From the NCBI GenBank assembly GCA_942490705.1, contig CALNXY010000006.1, positions 124,001-188,000 on the forward strand: a stretch of 64,000 nucleotides of DNA, written 5' to 3'. Under the pieces are notes generated by a model. It searched no databases. It was given only the letters and a program-made list of their open reading frames with translations, and had not been told where the DNA came from. Shown here in pieces: positions 16,278-23,560 of this stretch. The position numbers and the translations under genes are program-made. Every line of letters begins with the position of its first letter. Position 1 is the stretch's first letter. The stretch is from JAGRCP01 sp942490705. Its GTDB lineage: Bacteria > Chloroflexota > Anaerolineae > Caldilineales > Caldilineaceae.

Positions 16278-17411
16278 CTACCAATTCGTGAAGGATCCAT
16301 CTGCGCGCCGGATGATGGGCAGACCCGTTATTTCGAACGGGTAGCGCTTGATCGCCTCACGGTCAAACTCGATGCCCAGCCCAGGGCGGTCGGGTGGCAG
16401 CAGGTAGCCGTCCACCCACTCGGGCTGATTCAAGACTACATCGGCCAGGCTTTCTCCGGGTCGGCGCGGCAACTCCTGCACGCCAAAATTCGGGCAGGAG
16501 AGGTTGAGATGCAGACAAGCGGCCGTTGACACGGGACCAATCGGGTTGTGGACGGCCAGGTCGATGTAGTGAGTCTCGCACCAGCCGGCAATCTTCTTTG
16601 ACTCAGTTAGGCCGCCGCAGATGCACAGATCGATGCGGGCGTAATCAATCCACTCTTCCTCAATCAGCTGGCGAAAATCCCACTTGGTGCCAAACTGCTC
16701 ACCGGCGGCCAGCGGTACCGCGGTTTGCGGGCGCAAGCGCTTGTACGAATCAGGATTCTCGGACCGCAGCGGATCTTCGATAAAGAAGGGACGGAAGGGC
16801 TCGACTTCACGGCAAAGGCGTATCGCGTCGGAGACACCCAACCGCGTGTGGATGTCGTAGCAGAGCTCGACGTCATCGCCCAGCGCTTCCCGGATCGCCT
16901 GCCATTCGGCAATGCCCTCGCGCAGTGCAACCCGCGGCTCAATCACGCCATCCGGCCCGAAATTAGTGCCCCAGCGCAGGCACTTCCAGCCCGCCTCGAC
17001 CGACGCCTGACAGTGGTCGACAATCTCCTCAACACTGCTGCCTTGGATGTGATTGTAGGTCATGACCTTGTCACGCACGAGACCGCCCAAGAGTTCATAG
17101 ACCGGCACGCCCAAGGCCTTGCCTTTGATATCCCACAAGGCAATGTCAATGGCGGCAATGGCGCTGGTCAGAATCTGCCCCGCAGGATGAAAGCCGCCAC
17201 GCCAAAGCAACTGCCAGATGTGTTCGGTGCGAAAGGGATCGAGGCCGATAAGCAGCGGCTTGAGATGCTCGATCGCACCGGCCATGGCCAGTTCTCGACC
17301 GGTGATGCCGCCCTCGCCAACACCGTAAATGCCTTCATCCGTGTCAATGACGACGAAGAGAAAGGTGCGCCACTCCTTGGCCGGATAGACGGTGATATCG
17401 GTAATTTTCAT
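16278..17411 (-). CDS. Enolase-superfamily (mandelate racemase/galactonate dehydratase-like) enzyme
   Basis: 377 aa. The N-terminal capping domain (ITDITVYPAKEWRTFLFVVIDTDEGIYGVGE) is followed by a TIM barrel. Metal ligands are Asp in CYDIHTRLG, Glu in FFIEDPLR and Glu in LAAGEQFG. The C-terminal VHNPIGPVSTAACLHL resembles sugar-acid dehydratases of the galactonate type. The reaction is probably dehydration of an aldonic acid to a 2-keto-3-deoxy acid; specificity is inferred. Start is ATG at 17409-17411 after GAAAGG. It is the last gene of a minus-strand run, 60 bp after the KARI-like gene. Confidence 0.85.
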   Translation of the reverse strand: MKITDITVYPAKEWRTFLFVVIDTDEGIYGVGEGGITGRELAMAGAIEHLKPLLIGLDPFRTEHIWQLLWRGGFHPAGQILTSAIAAIDIALWDIKGKALGVPVYELLGGLVRDKVMTYNHIQGSSVEEIVDHCQASVEAGWKCLRWGTNFGPDGVIEPRVALREGIAEWQAIREALGDDVELCYDIHTRLGVSDAIRLCREVEPFRPFFIEDPLRSENPDSYKRLRPQTAVPLAAGEQFGTKWDFRQLIEEEWIDYARIDLCICGGLTESKKIAGWCETHYIDLAVHNPIGPVSTAACLHLNLSCPNFGVQELPRRPGESLADVVLNQPEWVDGYLLPPDRPGLGIEFDREAIKRYPFEITGLPIIRRADGSFTNW

Positions 17412-17471
17412 GTAGATGGCCTTTCAAAATGGGGATGCTAAGCTGATTCTGTTTGCGCCGTTCTGTATTGG

Positions 17472-18467
17472 CTACAGCGAATGAGAGGCCTGGACCAACG
17501 GAATCACATCCGCTTCGGCCCGACTCATGGGGCTATCCAGGGCGGCGGCACGCAACTCCGCCAGCACCTGGGCCCCGGCGGCCTGCTCGTCGGTCCACTC
17601 CTGCACGAACGCGCCTTCCTTGATATCCTGCACAAGCAGATCGCGCAGCCTGGCTTTGATCTCGTCAGTCAACAACGTGCGCGAGCGGCTCAGCGTGCCG
17701 TACTGACTGGTCGTAGAGTGATTGGCCATCTGCTGATAGAACCCTTTTTGGGCCATCATGCCCAGGATTTCCGCGGCCTCGCCCGATGCGTACAATTCCA
17801 GCACCATGAGTTCCGGTGAAAAGCCCTGTTCCACCCCCAGGCGAAAACACTCTTCAAACCACGCTACCAGACCGGACCAGACGATCTGCTCGGCAAAGAG
17901 ATCCAGCTCGGCCTCCTCACGGAAGGAGGACTCGAAGACGCCGCCGCGGGTGGCGCCGATGCCCTTGGCAATGGCCATCATGTTGGCCCAGGCCGCGCCG
18001 GTGGCGTCTTGCTCCACAGCGATCTGGGCCATGGCGCCCTTGCCATGTTCAAAGAGCGTGCGGACCATGACGCCCGTCATGCGCGGGGCAACCATGACCA
18101 CATCGACATCGGCGGGCGGTTGGATCAACGCGTAGCCCACGTTGTACCCGCTCGCCCAAACCAGCACGTTCCCCGGCGCTAAACCCGGCGCAATCTGCTC
18201 CGGCCAGATCGCCGGCTGGGACTCGTCCGTGGTCAGGACGAGCAGAAAGTCACCTGCCGCGGCCGCATCGGCGATGGACAGTGGGTGAAAGCCGTCGGCC
18301 TCTACCTGCGCGCGGTATTCATCGTCCCGATTGCCGACAATGACCTCCACGCCGCTGTCACGCAGGTTCAGCGCCTGGGCGCGGCCCTGGTTGCCATAGC
18401 CCAAAATTGCGACCGTTTTGCCGGTCAGCGGTTCCAGGGACGCATCTTTATCGGTGTAGAGCTGCAT
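17472..18467 (-). CDS. Ketol-acid reductoisomerase-like protein lacking catalytic His
   Basis: 331 aa, about the length of a class I KARI. The Rossmann motif is VAILGYGNQGRAQALNLRDSG, and the C-terminal knot region retains SSFREEAELDLFAEQ, which supplies the metal-binding Asp and Glu of that helix. Key positions differ: the HGFN motif holding the catalytic His reads ASGYN, and the APKGPGH region reads APRMTGVMV. In the second metal helix the usual E-x3-E spacing is not seen (LELYASGE). It is therefore a divergent paralogue, unlikely to be IlvC, set among sugar-acid genes with no other ilv gene in the window. It may act as a dehydrogenase on another substrate. Confidence 0.75.
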   Translation of the reverse strand: MQLYTDKDASLEPLTGKTVAILGYGNQGRAQALNLRDSGVEVIVGNRDDEYRAQVEADGFHPLSIADAAAAGDFLLVLTTDESQPAIWPEQIAPGLAPGNVLVWASGYNVGYALIQPPADVDVVMVAPRMTGVMVRTLFEHGKGAMAQIAVEQDATGAAWANMMAIAKGIGATRGGVFESSFREEAELDLFAEQIVWSGLVAWFEECFRLGVEQGFSPELMVLELYASGEAAEILGMMAQKGFYQQMANHSTTSQYGTLSRSRTLLTDEIKARLRDLLVQDIKEGAFVQEWTDEQAAGAQVLAELRAAALDSPMSRAEADVIPLVQASHSL

Positions 18468-18554
18468 AGGGCATCATCCTTTTTTGGCGTCTTGATCCAC
18501 GGTTTAATCTATGATGAAGTTGTCTTCGATAGAGTCTGACGTCTGCTTCAACCC

Positions 18555-19391
18555 TCAGCCTACAGCGCGCAAGAAATCTCGAAAGAGAATCGTTTCCGAG
18601 AGATTGTCACACTCGTTGCAATGTTCCCAATCAATCCAGACATACTCGATGCCGATCCAGCCCGTGTACTCTGTCTCTAGCATGGCGGCATAGACCCGAG
18701 CATAGTCGATGGCATTGCGCGCAAACGACTCCTGCAGGCGTCCCTCGCGTGCGCCGCGCACGTGAAAATGACTGGCGTATTTGACCAGCGGCTCAATCTC
18801 GGAGTCGGCCATACCCAAGCGCGTGAAATGAGTATAGTCAAGCGTGAGGGTAAGGCCCGGCACGGCTTCGACTAGCTGCGCGGCGGTCAATGGATCAGAG
18901 ACGATGGAGCCCACGTGAGCCTCAACGCCAAAGATCAGTTCGTGTGCCTGCGCCTGCTCGACGCGCCAGGCCAACTCATCCACCGCCCGGTTCCAGGACG
19001 AAGCAGGCGCCTCATCCGCGAAGGTAACGCCGGGGAGCGTGGTCACATGGCGACAGCCGCACGCAGCCGCGTAGTCCAACGTACGCATAAAGGACTCACG
19101 CGCCTGGCGACGCCGGGTAGCATCGGGCTGGTTGATGGCATAAGGCGTGAAATCTTCCGCCAGTTGGAGGAATACATCTGCAGCCTGCAGCCCCCGTGCG
19201 TCCAGCTTGGCCTTGAGCTGCCGTGCCGAAGCTTCGACGTTCGCAAATTCACGGGATGGCCAGAGATGGGAGCGTTCTTCAAAGAGACCGACATCCACCC
19301 CCGAAAAGCCGAGCATGGCAATCAACGCCAGCACGTCATCGTGGGGCAGAAGGGGAAAGGTAAAATCAGCACAGGCAAATTTGGGGTTCAT
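18555..19391 (-). CDS. Sugar phosphate isomerase/epimerase (xylose isomerase-like TIM barrel)
   Basis: 278 aa AP-endonuclease-2/xylose-isomerase-like barrel. Visible are MLGFSGVDVGLFEERSHLWP (strand 1-2), HVTTLPGVTF, Glu in FGVEAHVGSI, Asp in LTLDYTHFTRLG, His in YASHFHVRGAREG and the final GWIGIEYVWIDW, which supply the expected metal ligands. Such proteins isomerise or epimerise keto-sugars and inositol derivatives. It starts 3 bp after the SDR stop, with GGAG inside the SDR end, so the two are translationally coupled. Confidence 0.85.
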   Translation of the reverse strand: MNPKFACADFTFPLLPHDDVLALIAMLGFSGVDVGLFEERSHLWPSREFANVEASARQLKAKLDARGLQAADVFLQLAEDFTPYAINQPDATRRRQARESFMRTLDYAAACGCRHVTTLPGVTFADEAPASSWNRAVDELAWRVEQAQAHELIFGVEAHVGSIVSDPLTAAQLVEAVPGLTLTLDYTHFTRLGMADSEIEPLVKYASHFHVRGAREGRLQESFARNAIDYARVYAAMLETEYTGWIGIEYVWIDWEHCNECDNLSETILFRDFLRAVG

Positions 19392-19394
19392 GGC

Positions 19395-20186
19395 TCACTC
19401 CATAAAGCGGGTCTGGCCGGGATGGGTCCATTCTGCTGTGGCCGTATAGCCGCCATCGACCACCAGCGTGGTCCCCGTCACGCCCGACGAATCTTCACAG
19501 GCAAAATAGCGGGCTGCCCGGGCAATGTCAAGCGGCGTCATGGCGACGCCGACCGGCACGCGGCGCAGGCGCTCGGCCAGGGCCGCATCGGGATCGGGCA
19601 AGGTGTTGAGGTGATAACGCAGCATGGGCGTGTCGGTGATGCCGGGGCAGATGCAGTTGCAGCGCACGCCGTCGGCGGCATAATCCAGGGCAATCGCACG
19701 GGTCAGGCCAATCACGGCATGCTTGGCAGCGATGTACCCCGGGGTCAGCGCCTGGCCCACAAAACCGCTGACAGAACCGACGTTAACGACATAGCTGCGG
19801 GCATGACGGCGCAGGTGGGGCATACCAAATTTGACGGCCATAAAAATCGATTTGAGATTGACATCCATCAGCTTGTCCCATTCTGCAATCTCCAATTCGT
19901 CCAGCGGTCCGACGTGCACGATGCCGGCGCAGTTTACGACCGTCTGCAGCGAGCCAAACTCGGCAGCCGTCGCTTCGATGCTGGCCTGGACCTGATCGGG
20001 CTGCGCAACATCGCAAGGCAGGAAACGCGCTGCGCCGCCAGCCTGCCGGATGCGCGCTGCCACGGCCTGGCCCTGCTCGAGCTGAATATCGGCAATGGTG
20101 ACGCTGGCGCCTTCGGCCGCAAAGAGTTCTGCAATGGCCTCACCAATACCGGACGCGCCGCCGCTAACCCAGGCAACCTGGCCCAT
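19395..20186 (-). CDS. SDR family NAD(P)-dependent oxidoreductase
   Basis: 263 aa classical short-chain dehydrogenase. The cofactor motif is VSGGASGIGEAIA at residues ~8-20, NCAGI near 88, catalytic Ser in NVGSVSG and the Tyr/Lys pair in GYIAAKHAVIG, with the PG motif in CICPGITDTPM. It oxidises or reduces a hydroxyl on a small substrate, probably a sugar or sugar acid given its neighbours. Start is ATG at 20184-20186 after GGAAGG. Upstream by 42 bp is the CoA-transferase gene on the same strand. Confidence 0.92.
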   Translation of the reverse strand: MGQVAWVSGGASGIGEAIAELFAAEGASVTIADIQLEQGQAVAARIRQAGGAARFLPCDVAQPDQVQASIEATAAEFGSLQTVVNCAGIVHVGPLDELEIAEWDKLMDVNLKSIFMAVKFGMPHLRRHARSYVVNVGSVSGFVGQALTPGYIAAKHAVIGLTRAIALDYAADGVRCNCICPGITDTPMLRYHLNTLPDPDAALAERLRRVPVGVAMTPLDIARAARYFACEDSSGVTGTTLVVDGGYTATAEWTHPGQTRFME

Positions 20187-20228
20187 TAACCTTCCATCCC
20201 CCCATGGCCTTGCCTCCTTTGCTCTGAC

Positions 20229-21578
20229 TCATTGCTCAAACGCAACCGCAAACTCGGCATCCGTCTTGGCCTGCACTTCGGCCAGCGTGGCGCCCGGCAT
20301 GACCTCTACCAACGTCAGTTGTCCATCCGGATACTTGAAGACTGCCAAATCGGTGATGATCACGTCAACGGCCGCACGCGTCGTCAGCGGCAGCGTGCAG
20401 TGGGGGACGACCTTGGAAGAGCCGTCGCGATTGGTATGGGTCATGGTAATCATGAGGCGCTTGGCGCCGGAAGCAAGGTCCATGGCCCCGCCGACGCCCA
20501 GCAGCGGCTTGCCCGGCACCGCCCAGTTGGCCAGATTGCCGGCTTCATCGACCTGCAGGCCGCCCATGATGGCGACATCGACATGGCCGCCGCGGATCAT
20601 GGCAAAGGAGTCCGCACTGTCGAAATAGCTGGCGCCGGGCAGCGCGGTCACGGGAATCTTACCGGCGTTGACCGGATAGTCGAGCGCGCCGCCGTCGACC
20701 GGCGATGGGCCCACGCCCAGCATGCCATTCTCCGTATGCATGATGATGCCGTGTTCGGGCGTGATCAGGTCGGCCACCAGTGTGGGGATGCCAATGCCCA
20801 GGTTGACCACGTCGCCCGGCGCCAATTCGGCCAGGGCGCGGCGGGCCATGGCCAGGCGCGCGTCATCAGCTTTGCGGGTGCTGGCGTTGACTGAGGCCGA
20901 TGAGCCCAGTTCTTCCAGCGTGGTGTGGGCCTGGACAAGGTAGTCAACATAGCAGCCGGGCGTGTGAATCTCGTTGGGGTCGAGCTCGCCCACGGGCACG
21001 ATGAACTCTGCCTCGGCGATGACGAGGTCGGCCGCGGTGGCCATGGCGCGATTGAAGTTCTGTTCGGTCATGCGATAGACGAGATTGCCTGCCGTGTCGG
21101 CTTTCCAGGCGCGGATCAGCGCCACATCGCCGCGCAGGGCCGGCTGAAAGACCTGCTCGATGCCATTGATCTGCCGGATCTCCCGCCCATCAGCCAGGAC
21201 AGTGCCTGCGGCCGTAGGCGTGAAAAAGCCGCCGAGTCCCGCGCCGCCGGCGCGCAACGCCTCGGCCAGCGTGCCCTGAGGGATCAGCTCGACCTCCATC
21301 GCGCCAGACTGGGCCGCCTCCACCGCTTCCCGGTTGCTGGTGAAGTAAGAGCCAATTGCCTTCTTGATCTGTCCGTTGCGCAGCAGGCGGCCGCCGCCCA
21401 GCCCCGCTTCTCCCACGTTGTTGGCGATGTAGGTGAGGTCCCGCACATCGCGCTCGGCCAGGGCATGGAGCAGGTGGACCGGGTTGCCTGTCATGCCGAA
21501 GCCGCCGACGAGGATCGTCGCGCCGCTTTCGACTTGCTTTGCGGCATCAGTCGAGGAAATGATCGGCGTCTGTTTCAT
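20229..21578 (-). CDS. Class I 3-oxoacid CoA-transferase, fused alpha and beta subunits
   Basis: 449 aa from the ATG at 21578. Residues ~1-215 match the A subunit (GATILVGGFGMTGNP, GLGGFFTPTAAGT, GIEQVFQPALRGDVALIRAW). After a polar linker at ~216-240, the B subunit follows (LAPGDVVNLGIGIPTLVAD, then catalytic Glu in HTENGMLGVG, and MIRGGHVDVAIMGGLQVD). The enzyme moves CoA from succinyl-CoA or acetyl-CoA to a 3-oxo acid. With the neighbouring PcaF-like thiolase it could form the lower beta-ketoadipate steps, or ketone-body-type use; the acid is not determinable. Most bacteria encode the subunits separately. Confidence 0.92.
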   Translation of the reverse strand: MKQTPIISSTDAAKQVESGATILVGGFGMTGNPVHLLHALAERDVRDLTYIANNVGEAGLGGGRLLRNGQIKKAIGSYFTSNREAVEAAQSGAMEVELIPQGTLAEALRAGGAGLGGFFTPTAAGTVLADGREIRQINGIEQVFQPALRGDVALIRAWKADTAGNLVYRMTEQNFNRAMATAADLVIAEAEFIVPVGELDPNEIHTPGCYVDYLVQAHTTLEELGSSASVNASTRKADDARLAMARRALAELAPGDVVNLGIGIPTLVADLITPEHGIIMHTENGMLGVGPSPVDGGALDYPVNAGKIPVTALPGASYFDSADSFAMIRGGHVDVAIMGGLQVDEAGNLANWAVPGKPLLGVGGAMDLASGAKRLMITMTHTNRDGSSKVVPHCTLPLTTRAAVDVIITDLAVFKYPDGQLTLVEVMPGATLAEVQAKTDAEFAVAFEQ

Positions 21579-21697
21579 CAGATAAAGGGCCTTTCTACCT
21601 GCTGGCAAAAATGACGTTAAAATTTCGGGGAGATTGACAAGCGCACCGCATCCGGTGCCATAATGACACCACGAGCGTTGACTTACGAGTTCGCTTT

Positions 21698-21841
21698 GTG
21701 ATTGATACGAACATTCTCTTCGAAGGCCTAACTACGCAGGGAAGCACCTGGAATGTCAGAGATTTCTTGCTTGCACAACAGTCGATCGGGTTGCCCGTAT
21801 TCGCGCCTGTCGACGCCATCCATTTACTGAATGAGTTCTGA
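21698..21841 (+). pseudogene. PIN-domain toxin remnant with internal deletion
   Basis: The reading frame beginning at GTG 21698 encodes 47 aa. It starts VIDTNILFEGLT, the N-terminal Asp motif of PIN ribonucleases. It passes directly into WNVRDFLLAQQSIGLPVF and ends HLLNEF, which is like the end of a PIN domain (the N-x-RDF and TP-x-x-x-L region). The ~80-90 residues of the middle, carrying other acidic active-site residues, are missing without a frame change. It stops 17 bp before the ribbon-helix-helix gene, its presumed antitoxin. Either a decayed toxin or a shortened expressed peptide. Confidence 0.6.
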
Positions 21842-21858
21842 ATCACTGGAGCGACAAA

Positions 21859-22191
21859 GTGAGTAGACTGACCGTACGACTGCCACAATCCTTGCATATG
21901 CAATTGGCTGACTTAGCCACACGCGAAGGCGTATCGCTCAATCAGTATATCGTTTACGCGCTTTCGCGTCAGGCGACCATGGCCTACACGATTGAACCGG
22001 TTGCTGAGCGCGCCGTTCAAGAGCAAGAGATTGCCTACGCCGCGCTGCTCCAGTCGCTGGGAACAGCGACATTCGCTGAAATTGAGCAAGTTCTGGCTGA
22101 ACGTGAGTCCGTCGAGCCAGAAGCCGGGCTGACTGCCGAAATGGTGCAACGGCTCCAAGAGCAAATCGCACAACGCAAAGCCGAGGCATAG
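21859..22191 (+). CDS. Ribbon-helix-helix (HicB/Arc-like) putative antitoxin
   Basis: 110 aa starting at GTG 21859 with GGAG eight bases upstream. The N-terminal ~45 residues form a ribbon-helix-helix DNA-binding unit: LTVRLPQSLHMQLADLATREGVSLNQYIVYALSR. The rest is a charged helical tail rich in Glu and Gln, typical of toxin-binding regions. It follows the PIN remnant on the plus strand, embedded among minus-strand metabolic genes, as expected for a transferred toxin-antitoxin cassette whose toxin has decayed. Its stop is 4 bp from the convergent thiolase stop. Confidence 0.8.
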   Translation: MSRLTVRLPQSLHMQLADLATREGVSLNQYIVYALSRQATMAYTIEPVAERAVQEQEIAYAALLQSLGTATFAEIEQVLAERESVEPEAGLTAEMVQRLQEQIAQRKAEA

Positions 22192-22195
22192 TGCA

Positions 22196-23467
22196 TCAGT
22201 CGACAAGTTCTACGATCGTCGCCTCACCCTGTCCAACCCCAACACAGAGCGCGGCCAGGCCATAGCGCATGCGTTCCCCCTCAGTTGCCCGCCGCTGCAT
22301 CTCATGGATTAGCGTCGTGAGGATGCGCGCGCCGGAGCAGCCCAGGGGATGGCCAAGCGCAATCGCGCCGCCGTTGACGTTCGTGATCGCCTCGCTCAAC
22401 CCCAACTCGCGCAGCACCGCAATGGCTTGAGCAGCAAAGGCCTCGTTGAGTTCAACCAGGTCGATGTCGGCGACGGTCAGCCCCGCCCGCGCCAGGGCCT
22501 TGCGCGACGCACTGATCGGCCCCAGCCCCATCACACGCGGATCGACGCCGGCGGCAGCCGAGCCCAGCCAGCGCGCCAGCGGCTTGATGCCCAAGGCGTC
22601 GGCTCGCGCCCGTGACATGAGCACCAGCGCACAGGCGCCGTCATTGAGGCCGCTGGCATTGCCTGCGGTCACGCTGCCGCCGGCCCGAAACGCGGGAGGC
22701 AGCGCCGCAAGTTGCTCCAGACTCGTCGCCAACTCGTAGCCGCCCTCAGCCTGTGCGATGCGCGGATGTTCGTCCGTCTCAAACAGCACGGGGTCGCCGC
22801 GGCGCTGGGGAATGGAGACGCCAACAAGTTCCTGGTCAAAATAGCCTTGGTTGATGGCATCGCAGGCGCGCTGCTGGCTCTGCAAGGCAAAGCAATCCTG
22901 CTCTGCGCGCGTGATTTCGCCGCCGGCGATCTCCCCGCGCTGGCTCATCTCAACAATATTCTCGGCCGTCTCCCCCATGGCTTCCAGGGGAAAGAGGGCC
23001 TCCATAGCCGGATTGGGATAGCGCCAGCCCAGCGTTGTGTCCCATGCCGTGACGTTGCCCGAGGGGCCAAAGCCGGTCGGATTCTTGGGCTGGGAGTAAG
23101 GCGCGCGCGTCATGCTCTCCACACCGCCCGCCACAAAGATGTCGCCTTCGCCGGCCAGAATGGCCCGCGCCGCCTGATTGACGGCGTTGAGTCCGCTGGC
23201 GCAGAGGCGATTGAGCGTGACGCCGGCCACGTGATGGGGCAACCCGGCCAGCAGCAGCGCCATGCGCGCGATGTTACGGTTGTCCTCGCCGGCCTGATTG
23301 GCGCAGCCGAGATAGACCTCCTCGATCTCTGCCGGATCGACGCCGGCGCGGGCCACGGCTTCGCGTATGACGAGCGCGGCCAGGTCATCCGACCGCACGT
23401 CGGCCAACGCGCCGCGGATGCGGCCGATGGGCGTGCGTACTGCGCTGACGATCACGACTTCATTCAT
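22196..23467 (-). CDS. Acetyl-CoA acyltransferase / thiolase (PcaF-like)
   Basis: 423 aa from the ATG at 23467 (VVIVSAVRTPIGRIRGAL). Catalytic residues are Cys in NRLCASGLNAVN near 92, His in IALGHPLGCSGAR and Cys in LCVGVGQGEATI near the end. The DTTLGWRYPNPAMEALFP and MGETAENI segments are like 3-oxoadipyl-CoA thiolases, though acetyl-CoA acetyltransferases are close. It cleaves a 3-oxoacyl-CoA with CoA to acetyl-CoA plus a shortened acyl-CoA. A 48-bp imperfect hairpin lies between it and the upstream AOR gene. Confidence 0.92.
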   Translation of the reverse strand: MNEVVIVSAVRTPIGRIRGALADVRSDDLAALVIREAVARAGVDPAEIEEVYLGCANQAGEDNRNIARMALLLAGLPHHVAGVTLNRLCASGLNAVNQAARAILAGEGDIFVAGGVESMTRAPYSQPKNPTGFGPSGNVTAWDTTLGWRYPNPAMEALFPLEAMGETAENIVEMSQRGEIAGGEITRAEQDCFALQSQQRACDAINQGYFDQELVGVSIPQRRGDPVLFETDEHPRIAQAEGGYELATSLEQLAALPPAFRAGGSVTAGNASGLNDGACALVLMSRARADALGIKPLARWLGSAAAGVDPRVMGLGPISASRKALARAGLTVADIDLVELNEAFAAQAIAVLRELGLSEAITNVNGGAIALGHPLGCSGARILTTLIHEMQRRATEGERMRYGLAALCVGVGQGEATIVELVD

Positions 23468-23487
23468 GGTAAAGGGCCTCTTCACAG

Positions 23488-23535
23488 CTGCATAAGCAAG
23501 CCGGATTTCCAGCAGAAACCCGGCTTGTCATGCAG
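23488..23535. terminator. Hairpin between AOR and thiolase genes
   Basis: CTGCATAAGCAAGCCGG (23488-23504) pairs with CCGGCTTGTCATGCAG (23520-23535), with a small internal mismatch and a ~15-nt loop. No T-run follows on the minus strand, so it may attenuate or process the AOR-thiolase transcript rather than end it. Confidence 0.45.
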
Positions 23536-23560
23536 TCATGTTGTTTACTCGTCCGGGCGG

